DNA from: Acorus gramineus | Taxonomy: Eukaryota > Streptophyta > Magnoliopsida > Acorales > Acoraceae | Length of the DNA: 64,000 bases | Assembly: GCA_030737835.1 (NCBI GenBank) | Contig: CM060849.1 | Location: forward strand, 25,056,855-25,120,854 | Reading direction: 5' to 3' | Made by a program: the position numbers and the translations under genes | Shown here: positions 21,306 through 33,000 of the stretch, piece by piece | Layout of the letters: every line of letters starts with the position of its first letter | How positions within the stretch are numbered: position 1 is the first letter of the stretch | Notes under the pieces: generated by a model | The model's database searches: none | What the model was told of the DNA's origin: nothing | The model's input: only the letters and a program-made list of their open reading frames with translations

Positions 21306-23532
21306 TTAATTCCTCGAAGCACTGGACAAAATCACAGAGCTCACATCAGTCCTTTCATTTCTCTTGGTGGAAAGGCGGTTCTTTGACCATTCTTCTAGGC
21401 TTTTTCGGTGAAGAGCATTCATTCGGATACACGGCCGCTTCTCTTTGATCAATTTCTCGGCAGATTTCCAATCTTCCACTAGACCCAATTCAACTAAAAG
21501 AGCACATGTTACCGAAACACTTCTCCCATGACCTGTATCATGTTCCACAACCTCTCAGCCTAGTATGATATCAACATGAATGTGTAATAGATATTCTCTT
21601 TTTTTATTTTTTGGAGCAAATATGATATGATAGTACACACAAGTGATGGCTTATTTCAGGAATTCATGGCATAATACAACCTTTTGGGGATAGAATATTT
21701 TAGTTATGCATAATTATAACAATATATGAATATGTGCATATACTTAAAAGAACATAATCACACAAATTACTTGAACTTAATTCATTCCCCAACACAGGCC
21801 ATTCACTTTGCACTTGATAAATTAGTTGGTGTGTATCTAGGATAACTGAGTTCAAATATGAAATTGTAAAAAAAAGAAAATCCAGACACAAATATGGTTA
21901 TCTAAATATCTAATCTACCTAGCATAGCAAGACTTCATTTAAAAACAATGTTTGACAGGCCTTTGTTGAGTTGATTTGTATGGATTGAGAGTTGTCTTGC
22001 TAGGACTGCTAACATATGTTGACAAATAAATTGCTTCATGCTAGGGCTGGCAATGTTGATGACCTCATGATTTTCCAGTCATTGATAGCCTATAGTGCAC
22101 AAAACCTTGATGACTAGTAACATGTATCAAAATGAAGACACACAAAAAAAACCCTCAGTAATTCAAATTTTTTTAATGACCACCAAGCACAAGGTGGACT
22201 GTCATATATGCCAACTACATATAGTGTAGGGTTAAGCACATACCACAGACAAATGCATCCCAATGTATCTATCAGGTGATATCTGATATCAATCATCACG
22301 CATATAATAAATTAGAACTTTTCTGCTGTACCAAACATCTTTCAGCCGCTCAAAAATGTAATGTTTGCGTAACAGTAGAGCAGATGCTGTCATTGTTACA
22401 TCAATCCTATACTATATTTACCTATGTTCTTATCATGAATCTCTCAACCGAGTGTGGACAGCTTTTAGAGATTCTGCTTCTGCATGAATCATACTTAGGT
22501 TGCGTTTGGATATGTGATCCAAACACCGGGATTCTTATCACCCCGCGTTCCACAGATTCTGAAACGCGAGATTTTTTGCAAAGAAAACGCGGAAAAAAGG
22601 GTTAAAAAGAGAAACACACATTTCCGTTTGAATTTTATATTTGGGCTTTTTTGGCTTTTCCACTGCGGAATTTGCCCAACCGCGATCCTAACAGGCCCTT
22701 AGTCTAAACTCATTTCCAAATGCCCCCAAAGATCTCAGTTTAAAAGAAAGTGAAAACCGGTTTTAGTTATGAAAAACAACTTTTCAGGAATCATACAAAA
22801 GTATGATATTTGGAAAACTATTTTCAATGGTTGTTTTAAGTAAAAATGTTGTTTTTCAAACTTGTTTCCAAATGCTACCTTGGTCAAAGATCATTGTTAG
22901 CTCCAATTATGTATGTTGATATTTAAGAGAAACAAAAGATTAACCACACAACACTTCAAATATCTTTTAATGAGATACAAATACAACCACTTACCAAAAG
23001 CGCAATGAACGAACACTGACTTTCCCTGGGCCCTCTTTCTGCACGCCCACCGAACAGCTGATTCAATCTGTGACGGCAACGGTGCCCTCGTATCCCAAGT
23101 GGCCACACACAAATAAGAATTCTTCAACACAGATGAGCTCCTTGGCAGCTCACAAGTGCAATCAATTACTGCAGGCTCCCCCGGAGGCAAATTACCCACT
23201 GAAGATGGCCATCCCCCAACATACAAACCTTCAGAAATCTCAGTATACAGAGGTTCCCTACTTCTCAATCTTCTCAAGAATACGAAAGTTCGAATGAATG
23301 CCAAGTATGGGCCAAACAGAACCACTGACCAGAGCGGGAAGCTCCCATCAGAGCTCTTCCCCAAGAGCAAAGGAAGGTTGACGGATGGATGTGATGCAAA
23401 GGAGACCAAAAAGGATACCAAAGAAGCATGTAGAAAAACTATGGGAACCAATGTGATGCCCAAACCCCTCAAATAAACAAATATGAAGAACAGAATGGTC
23501 GCCTTAAGTCCGATCAGCTTGGATATTCCCAT
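21306..23532 (-). CDS. Membrane-anchored dual-specificity protein phosphatase
   Basis: A cysteine phosphatase of the dual-specificity superfamily, 254 aa. The two coding exons are 23532-22995 and 21532-21306, with a phase-1 intron inside the active-site loop. The first about 90 residues are strongly hydrophobic with three or more probable membrane spans, so the enzyme is likely anchored with the catalytic domain outside the bilayer. The catalytic domain (about 95-230) has YVGGWPS, the general-acid candidate D147 in ATWDTRAP, and the signature VHCAFGHGRS giving C177-x5-R183. It resembles the small plant family annotated as dual specificity phosphatase-related (At4g18593 type). Substrate is unknown; lipid phosphate is possible. 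A non-coding 5' exon probably lies at about 25433-25560. The intron holds a Harbinger-type MITE. Confidence 0.87.
22498..22698. mobile_element. PIF/Harbinger-type MITE in the phosphatase intron
   Basis: The 201-bp element is flanked by TTA on both sides (22495-22497 and 22699-22701). Its termini are GGTTGCGTTTGGAT and, inverted, GGGCCTGTTAGGAT. The interior has no coding capacity. The TTA duplication and G-rich ends fit the Tourist/Harbinger class. Confidence 0.72.
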
Positions 23533-23940
23533 GTCGAAGGTTTCTCTTAAGCTCTGTGTATTGGGTATTTAACTTCACTTCCTCTGTGTTATTAAAAATA
23601 ACTTCAATGTCCTGAAATAAACAAATGAAACTCAATCATCAAATTCATATTCTCCAGCAGGTAATCATCATAAATGGTAGAATGTACCAGTACTTCTAAA
23701 GACCTCGAACACATTTTTTGTAGGTTTTCAATGCAAAAGACAACTTTAATTTCTTTAAATGAGGGGAAAAAACAACCCTAAATCTCATTTATCAATTGAA
23801 GAGAACTTTAGCTCTTGGAATTGTCAGAAAACTAGATTCAAGATTTCTAATGAAGATATTCAAAGAATAAAAGAAAGCTTTCCATAAATGGATAGACAAA
23901 TCCAATCAACTACTCAAATCTAACAAAACCAAAAATTTTC

Positions 23941-24245
23941 TAGCTAACCCACATAGGGTTGGCTCTTTGGTGAGAGCCATGGGTTTGCTCCCCATAGTCT
24001 CAAGTTTGAACCCACTTTGGCTTACCTGGTGCAGTGGTGCACAAGATTTATGGGCAATTTTGTGCATCTAGGGTTTTTCCAACTAACGATAACAAAACCC
24101 AGAATTTCCTAGCTAACCTAAATGGGTTTGGCTCTTCGGAGAGAGCCATGGGTTAGCTCCTGTAGGTCTCAACTTCGAATCCCCTCTGGCTTACCTGATG
24201 CATAGAATTTATGGGTGATTTTACGCATCTAAGTTTTTTCCAACA
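23941..24245 (+). repeat. Two tandem copies of a tRNA-derived SINE
   Basis: Copy 1 (23941-24080) and copy 2 (24110-24245) share TAGCTAACC, GAGAGCCATGGGTT, a B-box-like block (TCTCAAGTTTGAACCC, TCTCAACTTCGAATCCC) and a GCATCTA..TTTTTCCAAC tail. The period is 169 bp. The internal A- and B-box positions suggest a tRNA-derived RNA polymerase III promoter. The preceding AACAAAACC stretch is also duplicated, so either nested insertion or a tandem duplication made the pair. Related copies lie at 51.4 and 53.4 kb on the other strand. Confidence 0.7.
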
Positions 24246-24744
24246 AACGTTCGGGTTCCACCTCAAAAAGAATTAAAAAATCATTTACAAGTAGTCAAGT
24301 ACTAAAATCATGATTTAAAACCTCAATACAGGCAAATCTGAGTACACTGATAGACACGAATGAGCACATTAGAAAGAGTATTATATGCATGTAAGCTTAA
24401 TTCTCCATTTTTCACTTGACATCGAAAGGTTTTAAATAGAAAACACAAATCGACAACAAGACAATGCAATTGAAAGCAAAAAAAATAAACTAAAACATGT
24501 TCATTAAACTCTACATATCAATACACAATCCCAAGCAAACTCACACAATAAGACAAAAAATAAACAGAAAATAAACAACAATAAAGTACATATCAGCTTA
24601 TTTGAGATTTAAAAAAAAAAAAATCATAATTGGGTTAAACATATTCCAAAAAAATAAATAAATAAATAAAAATAAAATAAACTTTCAATACTTCCCTTAA
24701 TTAGAATCCACAAATACTCCACCTCCCTAATGAACACAACAGCT

Positions 24745-25165
24745 TTAATCCCCCGTTGGATAGTGATATAAGCTATTCCGGGATAGGTAATTATTTTAGT
24801 ATACATAAGGAATAAGTAATTTTCTGTTTGACTGTGGTTTTAGTTATTCTCATTGGGAAACACAATAATGAAATTGTTGTTGTTTGGTTGACTATGGATA
24901 AATTGTGGATAAAAGATAAATAAGATAAAACGTGAAAAAATAATTTGACACGTGAGCCCCTGATTTACAAGAGGTGATGACAGACGATTTGACATGTGGG
25001 TCTCATTATACTAGTGGAATAAATTGGTATAACAACACAATTCTAATGGAGACCTAGAATACCAATATCAACTTATTATCACATATTCTGATATAGCTAT
25101 ACCCACCCATTCTTTCCATCTAAACAGGTTTTGGGGTTTATTCACCCATGTGTCACATTTATTCT
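24745..25165. repeat. Possible MITE, imperfect inverted ends
   Basis: A CCCCCGTTGGATAGTGATAT start and a GATATAGCTAT..CCATCTAAACAGG end are loosely inverted, with TTGTTTGGTTGACTATGGATA inside. Similar text occurs at about 58590-58790. Termini and target duplication are not resolved. Confidence 0.35.
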
Positions 25166-25599
25166 TCTACCCAAACAGGGATAAAAGAAATAGAAGAATG
25201 TGAAGAAAAACCCAAAACCCACACTATAATTTGTTCTAAAATTTAACAATTTTTAAAAAATAATAAACTTAGTATTAAATAACAGGACCCTAAGAAGTAA
25301 TATATAGATTTTTCAACCAAATCAATCTTGAATCAACCAAAGCAGAACGAATAGATCTAATCAAAGCCAAATAAAGCAACAAAAAATCAGTTATACTGGA
25401 CCCCAAAAAAAAAAATTCAACAAAAAGTACCTTCGGAAGGAGAGTTTGAGCTCTCTTTGATTTGATTAGGAATCGATGGGTTTTTTTTTGCTCGCTTTTG
25501 CGATCTCAGATTTCACGTGGCAGCTTCAAAGCTGAAACCCATACTTACAGCAATTTTTGGGATCGAAAGAAGTCTCCACTATGCAGCCCGATTATTATG

Positions 25600-26245
25600 C
25601 GGGCTGGGTTGAAGTCTGTCGGGCTGAGGGATCGGGCTGAGTTCGTCAGACGGGTGGTTCAAAAAGCCCGCGGCCCAAAAGCCCGCGGCCATAGGGCCAA
25701 AACCCGGGCTGGGCCGTTCACCCGCCCGGTAGTTTTCAGGGCGGGCAGGGCTTGGGCCACCCTTCTCGGGCCCAGCCCCCTGGCCCGCCCGAAATGGGCC
25801 CGTTCAGGCTGGCCCATAGGCCCATGAGGGACAATCCAATAAATGAGTAACATGTAATTTTTATTTAAATTGTGGTTGAATTATATAAATTATTGACATT
25901 TATGTAGGTGTCAATCTAGTGAGATACATGTAGTTATTTATTTTTTCAAATAATTAATTCATTTAATATTTTTATTTTGAAAATTCAATAGATATAAATA
26001 TTTTTTTAACATTATACTTTAAATTTTGTGTTATTTTAACATTATATACAAATAAACAACTTAAAATTAAAAAATAAAAAGAAATAAGATGTTTAGAATT
26101 TGAGTCCGTGGGCCCGAACCAGGCCCAGCCCGTGAGGCCCGTTCAGGCCTGGGCCTGTGGGCAGGGCCTGGGCCCTGTTTTTGGTACATGCGTGGCCCCT
26201 ATTTCAACAGGTCGGGCCGGGCCAGGCTAGTTGCCGACCCCTAGG
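25600..26245. mobile_element. GC-armed hAT-like MITE, left end eroded
   Basis: Two GC-rich arms (25605-25830 and 26105-26245) full of GGGCC/GGCCC motifs flank an AT-rich core. The right terminus reads, inverted, CTAGGGGTCGGCAACTAGCC, typical of plant hAT MITEs. The matching left terminus is not visible. It lies just outside the likely first exon of the phosphatase gene. Confidence 0.55.
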
Positions 26246-26504
26246 TGGGTTTAATTGCACCCCTCGTTTTACCATGCACACCCCATTAATCAAATAATGA
26301 TAAAAAAAAAATCTATTTATATCCAAGTAGTATGCACACCTCCTATTGATTGGACACATAGACACCCATACTATAGACAAATATGAAAAACCTAGACAAA
26401 TAGGTTGTCGATGAGAACTTATTAACAACTCTAGGCTCTGGAAGCGATTAAACACGTATGGTATTTACCATATTCGAATTCTTCGACAAATATGATGTCG
26501 ATAA

Positions 26505-26795
26505 AATAGTGGGCGCTGTTACACCCAGATTCATTTCCAACCCCAATTCTAGCCCCCTATGTGTCGATAGAAAATTAACGACGCATATGCTCATGTTAAC
26601 AAGGCATGTGCTTCGAAAGAATTTTTTTACATTTTCTATAAATGGATCCATGCAATTCATTGAAGTATATACTTTATTTTTTATAAAAGCATGTACCTCA
26701 TTAGATGATGTATATTATTTTTAAAAAAAATCAAAACACCTGTAAACTAGAATTGAGATTGGAAATGGGACTGGACGTGACATTATCCTAAAACA
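26505..26795 (+). repeat. Unclassified interspersed repeat, copy A
   Basis: The copy starts near GTGGGCGCTGTTACACCCAG, carries a core ATTCATTGAAGTATATACTT..CTCATTAGATG, and ends GGGACTGGACGTGACATTATCC. The copy at 27603-27838 aligns along its length in the opposite orientation. No coding frame, poly(A) tail or clear terminal inverted repeat is visible. Confidence 0.7.
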
Positions 26796-26926
26796 GAATA
26801 TTAAATCAATATCTTCTAGACACGTAAGTGTCGAGCATATGTGAATTTATAGATATATAATGTGTCGATTCATACAAAACTATATATATAGAAACGTGCA
26901 CTCTGACATTACATCCAGAATACATA

Positions 26927-26956
26927 CACACACACACAAACACACACACACACACA
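26927..26956. repeat. CA microsatellite
   Basis: An interrupted (CA)n tract. Confidence 0.9.
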
Positions 26957-27115
26957 TACAAATGTGCATTCCATTGAATCTATTCAATAGAAGTACACAT
27001 TATGAAGTAAATGAAGTAATTACTGACATTCTTTGTATACACGTGCTCGTATGCATGATATTTTTATTTATTTTTTGTGAAAAAATCATTTTTCATGTAT
27101 GTGTATTGCTTAAAT

Positions 27116-27382
27116 AAATCTGAAACTCGTAGGTCCTAGAATGTGTTAAACACATGGGTGTCTACATATATGTATTACCAAGACACTAGCCCAGTTGATG
27201 GAAACAAATCCGAAACCCATATGTTTTGAAAAGGGTTAAACACATATAGTGTCTAAGTATATGTATTACATAGACACCGGCCCAGTTGATGGGAACAAAT
27301 TCGAAATTCGTAGGTTCTGAAATGAGTTAGACATATGGTGTCTATGTATATGTATTACATAGACTAACCTAGTCGATGGTTT
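27116..27382. repeat. 90-bp tandem repeat, three copies
   Basis: Copies start at 27116 (AAATCTGAAACTCGTAGG), 27206 and 27297, a period of 90-91 bp. Each contains TATATGTATTAC, AGACA and CAGTTGATGG-like blocks. They differ by about 10-15%. It lies between the two inverted copies of the unclassified repeat. No coding frame is shared. Confidence 0.85.
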
Positions 27383-27602
27383 GAATGAGGTGGGTGTGCA
27401 ATGAAAACCAAAAACCAAATGCTAAAATAAATACTGGGGTATGTATAGAACTCAAGTTATTTGGACGGGGTGTGGATAAACACGGGATGTGTGAGTAATT
27501 TGAAGGTGCATTTAGCCTGGGCCAGACTTCAAAACCTGCGCTGTTATTGGGTCATGGGCCAAACCGTTCGTTGGCCACGTCGTGTAACCTAATATATAAT
27601 TT

Positions 27603-27838
27603 AGGATAATGTCACGGACAGCCCCATTTCTAGCCCTAATTCTACAAGTGTTTTAAATTTTTTTAAAACAATATAACACATCTAATGAGATACAAGTTTT
27701 TATAAAAAAAAAATGAAACATATATTCCAATGAATTACATGGATACATTTATTAAAAATGTATAAAATTTCTATCGAAGTATATATGATTGGAATTGGGA
27801 TTGGAAAAAAAACTGTGAATAACAGCACTCTATAATTT
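27603..27838 (-). repeat. Unclassified interspersed repeat, copy B (inverted)
   Basis: Reverse complement of copy A: shared start (GTGCTGTTATTCACAG type), core (GTATCTCATTAGATG) and end (GGGGCTGTCCGTGACATTATCC). With copy A it forms an inverted pair about 0.8 kb apart. Confidence 0.7.
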
Positions 27839-30084
27839 ATGAGCGTTAATATACTCCATCCGTTTTGCAACCTCATACGCTATAATAGTGTAATATGAAA
27901 TAAAGTATATATTGAAATACATTAGTGTATTTCTTTTCAAATTGAAAAATGACAATTTTTTGTATCATAAACTATGATAAAACCTCATACACTATGATAA
28001 CACATTGTATATTGTATGGAACTACAAAATGGACTAAAGTGTATCAGCACTCAATAATTTATAAGCATTGGTACACTTAGTCCATTTTGCAATCCTGCCT
28101 GCAACCACATATATTGTTTTTTTTATAGTGTACGGACTCTACATATTATATGAAAGTTAAATTTTTTTATTTTTTAATAAAAATATATTTTTGTATCTCA
28201 GTACATAATTCATTTCATATATTAATTTATATTTCATTGAGCGTGTGTATAATTTTTTTAAAAAAATAATGTGCATTGCGGACTAGGTTGCATGTGAGGT
28301 TGAATGTATCATTTTAAAAAAAAAAAAAAAAAAATCAATACATGTTGCAACCTAGCCGAACATAATATTATATGAGTGCTGATGCACGCAGTCCGTTTTA
28401 TAGCCCATTTTGTAGCCTTATACGCTATGATAACATAGTGTATACTGCACTATCATAATATATACTACAATTCATTTTTTTCATTTTTTACCATGAAAAA
28501 AAATAAATTAATATATCTCAATATATACTTCATTTCATATAATAACATACACTTTAAGGGGTGAGTATATAATTTTATAAAAAAATAAAAACAGAATGAA
28601 CTACAATTGAGACTGCAATGGATTTTCCATATTATATATATAAAGGAAAATATAAGAAAAAGCCCAGCTTCTTGTGTAAGTTTATTGTACCTAACATTTT
28701 CAAATTACTCACGGTATTTATTCACGATCCACATAAAAAATAAAATATATAACTGAATGAATTGAATGTGATTTTTTAAATTTTTTCTTAAACCTAGCCT
28801 AATAGTACATACTGCATTACATAAAGTATACTGCATTATTATATGTAGCGACACCCCCTTAAAACATCATCTGATTCATTTAATAAAATATATATATATA
28901 TATATATATGAATAAAGAAATAAATAAAATATATTGAATATGCCCATTTCTAAGGTTGCTATCCGGCCATGAGCCCGAGCTCGGTATATAGGACAAGCCG
29001 AGCCCTACCTCCCTGTCTCCGAGATCCTCCCCTCGAATGGGTATGAAAATTGATATTTCCGGTCTTTCATGCAGTCTTTATCCATGGTCATCATCAATTT
29101 TTTTTATTTATACAAATATCACTTGATCATTGAAATACATGTTATTATATAGATTGAAATATACATTAAAATACACTCACGTATTATTTTCTTTTAAAAA
29201 ATTAAATTATAATCTCTTACACTATGTATAAACTGCACTATGGCAACATATTAGGGGATGCATACAAGAGTTATAAAATAGACTATATCAGCACTCAATG
29301 GGTATTCATACACAATTTACAGGTATACTAACCCCTAATAAAAACCTACGAGGAAGATTACAAAAATCTTTGAACCGACCAAATGGAGATCAGTCCACAC
29401 CATTGCCGACATCAAATATTGAAACTCATATAAAGCCCAAAAGTTTTTCCTCTGGTCACATTAAGACCTGCTAAACCCAAGTAGTGATTAATCAGATAGA
29501 TTTAATTACATATACAATATATTAAAAAAAATCAACTTCGAAATTCAATATCTACCAAACCTGGAAAGAATGGATACTGAAGTTGTACACACTTCACTTA
29601 GCTATAGGCTTCGGAGTAAGTATAAAAGCTCTTGGAATCCTCACTTTATAAAATACACCTGTGATAGAGAGGTTATAATCATAGGCGAAGATCCATTCAA
29701 TGATAATGATAGAAATAACGGACACATAATTTGGTTTCACACAGCTCAAATACGGCCCAAAGAAGCCTTGAGAAATAAAAATGAATGTGCAATTTGCACT
29801 GTCATTAGGAGACAGCAGTAACATACGAGAAAGATTATTACATGGGATATTTACTCGAATAATTATTCTTAAAAAAAAAAAAAGAGTTCAAAAGGCTACA
29901 ATTTTGAATCCGTTAAGAATTTTTCTTAACGAAGTATACAAAAGAATGGACTACACTACTTACAGGTTCTAAGCTGCTTCGAATAGATACTTTGAATAGT
30001 TAGTCGTATCCTGCCCGTGTCACCGATGTTCATAACTAAGGTCATGACTCATGAATATGCACAGTGTTGTGTAGTAGGCTGTCC
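27838..30084. other. Repeat-rich intergenic DNA; SAGA-like gene 3' side at the right
   Basis: Four related fragments containing GAGCGTTAATATACTCC-, CCGTTTTGCAACC- and TACGCTATGATAACA-like blocks occur near 27838, 28050, 28370 and 29245. An (AT)n tract is at about 28889-28910. An open frame at 29570-29821 (+) has an equally open antisense frame and no similarity I recognise, so I do not call it a gene. The last few hundred bases are probably the 3' UTR of the gene ending at 30085. Confidence 0.5.
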
Positions 30085-33000
30085 TTAGAAACCATTAAAA
30101 TCCAGTAGTGAAATATCATCCGTGGGAATCTCTAGACCTATTAATTCATTGTCATCCAGGCCAGATTCATCGACACCAAACCATTGACTGATATCCTGAT
30201 TTTGAGGCACAAGAACATCAGATTCATTCAGCAGGTTTGAATAGTCCTCGGGTTCTTCTTCATTTTGCTTGGATAAGTCTTGAGCAATGCTACCCGAACC
30301 CAGCACTCCCACTTCGACTTTCGCTCCCCGTGACACTGAATCAGTTGCTTCCTGAGTCTTGACAAGGAGACCATGTCCCGAGGCGGATAACTGTGCTGTT
30401 TTTTGCTTAGGCTTACTTTTAGATTTACGTTCACCCCTCCCACTGCTCAACGAAGGACGACCAGCTTTAGGCAGAGGGTGTCTTGTTGATGAATCTTTAT
30501 TTTGGTCCCTTTCACGCTCACTTCGCTTTCCCTTCGTTCCACCTGATAGAGCATTTGCAAGAGTTGAAGTGGCTCGTGGACCAGCATTTCCAACATCATC
30601 AAGCAAGACTTCCCTCTTTTTCCCTCTGATGGGTGTAGATTCATATTTAGCAAAAGACTGGTCAGACGGATGAGTGAGAACCTGAGGTGCATCCAATGAA
30701 CTCCTCTCGGATTTGGGATTAATAAGGCCATTCCTATCTACCAAGCCAGGAACATGACCTGCAGATGCATATGGAAACTATAAAATCAATCTATTTGAAC
30801 TGAATAAAAAGGAAGAATACCCCAAATATCTACAGAACAATTTATCTAACAAACAGATCATGCACTCAAGGAAAGAATTACACCACAGAGAAAGGGACTG
30901 GCATACCAGATGGCTGTGACTGCAGTTGGCAACTATGAGCTTCAGCGGGGAGACTTGTGGGTGTTTTTGAGCTTACGCCATCAATGCATTTTGTTTCACC
31001 GCTTTGTTGAGGTGCAGAGAATATAACATCATGAAAAACAGGCTCCGCAAAACAACTACGGCCTGTATCCTTGTATCTTCGAAATCTATCAAGAGTCCTC
31101 TTGGCAAAAGCAGATGCAACTTGTTTTGAGATCTTGTTGATTCCACCCTTATTACCAGAACCTCCTCGACAAGCCTGTTGAAGTGGTAGACGTCAGCAAC
31201 AAACAATTAATAATTTGTGATCATAATATTTAGTGAAGAATGGAGAAAGAAATAATTACCATAATCTTTTTGTATGCCATATCAACAAGTTGTCTGATTG
31301 CAAGTTGTTCGAGGTTCCTGCACAGCATGAACAACTACTAGATTATTACAACAAATTATATGAGCCGCTACCACATCCAAAGTGTAAGGAACATACCGCT
31401 CTTCCATCTCCCTTCCATTTTCAATAGTATTGTCTAATTTGCCTAACGGTCCTTTCATTTTCCTCACCTATCAAACCAATAGATCAAAATGACATAAGCT
31501 CTTCTCCAATGCTTCCCAGAAAGAAAGATGTGGAAACTATCAATTAAAGTTAATGCTTGGGGATAGAATATGAATAGGCAGCAAAATTACCATCTAATTT
31601 AACCAACAGAACACTAATAAGACATATGGAGGGCCTTCGTATGCAAAAAATTACAACTTTTTTGAGTTTTATGACAAATCATTTTTCTATTTTTGTTGCA
31701 AATTTCAATTCAACATAAATGTTCCACAATTAAATGATTAACTTTGGTGGGGCCTGTAAAAAAATGAATTGGAGATGTGTACAAGTTTACTTGACAGAAC
31801 CTTTCACTTCAACACAAGTGTTGTGCAAAATTAAACGATTAACATCTGAGGGTCATGTAAATTAAATTCAGAAATTATGAAACCATTGGATTTCTACAGT
31901 TTCATAAATGTAATAAAAGAAGAGAGTAAAGTTAAACTCCATAAGTTAACCCCAGTAGAGGGATAAGGTTAATTCAAGAATATAGTTATAGTAAAGCCCA
32001 GTATTATCAGGATAACAAAAAAAAAATCAAGAATTTCAAGAAAATATTTATTCAAGTTGCAAAAGGACTAATGCGTTAATATGCAGCACAAGCACATAAA
32101 GAACCTGATGATAAAGACCCAATTTGAGTCTTGTGATTTCTTTACTGATTTCGTCATCATCTCCTTCAGCAATATCAGGCTGGAACAGCATAAGCAGAAA
32201 AAAAAACATTAATAGTTAAAAAGAGAGAACATTTTCCAAAAATAATATCCAATCGTTTGATTCATGAATGCCCTTATGATTTATCAAGCAAGAAAAATTA
32301 AAAAAGCAGAAATTTGTCAAGACAATGGACAGTGAAACCTCACCAACAATATGACCAAGATACAATGGACAGATCTGCTACAAAGGAAAAAGGCTGATCA
32401 AATGAACAACTACATGGCTCCTTGACACTAAATCATATGTATTGTAACATGGTGCAAGTGGCAATGCTACTGTCACATGGAAGATGGCTCAAGGTTTAAG
32501 GGTCAGGGTTTGCCTCCCACTTCATATAAGGCCCCAAATTGTGAAGCCCTTTTGTTATTTAAAAACAGAGCAAAGGGGTCGTAAAGGTACTTTGGCATGA
32601 GACATAGCATGCGATCTAACTTGAGAAAATAAGAGGTTCATATAAGTTTTTTGAATGAAAAATTTCCCTGGCCAGCTACTCGTATACATAAGATTTCTCC
32701 ACTGCAAAACAGAACCTTACTCATATTTGGAATAGGAAAGAACTGATAGAGACAAAATATGCATACCACTGCATCGGGGAACAACCCAATACTGTGCAGC
32801 TCCAATGCAATCCTTTCGTCCAAAGACATCTGTTGGTATTGACATTCATTTGAACAAATATCAGAAGAATTCATAGCCACTGGTTGAGCCCGGTGGATAT
32901 TATTTTGATCAAATCCAGAACCATTTCCAAACTCTGAATTTACAGAAACATCATTTTCTTGCCACTGCTCGTTGTTGTACAAAAGATTGCGGAGGGGACT

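Larger units (their letters stand above)
23533..25560 (-). other. 5' UTR, first intron and promoter side of the phosphatase gene
   Basis: A good acceptor (TTTATTTCAG at 23612) lies 79 bases upstream of the ATG. A CT/purine-rich, exon-like stretch ends at a clean donor (CCGAAG then GTACTT) at 25433. This suggests a non-coding first exon of about 120 bases and a 1.8-kb intron holding two SINE copies. The transcription start is not determined. Confidence 0.5.

Noticed and set aside
23940-24245. Functional tRNA genes
   Set aside because: B-box-like sequences are present but no cloverleaf with acceptor and anticodon stems can be drawn; copies at several sites fit a SINE better.
27116-27382. Evenly spaced repeats resembling a CRISPR array
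   Set aside because: The units are contiguous 90-bp tandem copies without conserved short repeats and unique spacers, in a plant nuclear genome.
29570-29821. 83-codon plus-strand frame that looked protein-like, perhaps organelle-derived
   Set aside because: The antisense frame is just as open, I could not match it to any plastid or mitochondrial gene, and it lies where the 3' UTR of the neighbouring gene is expected.
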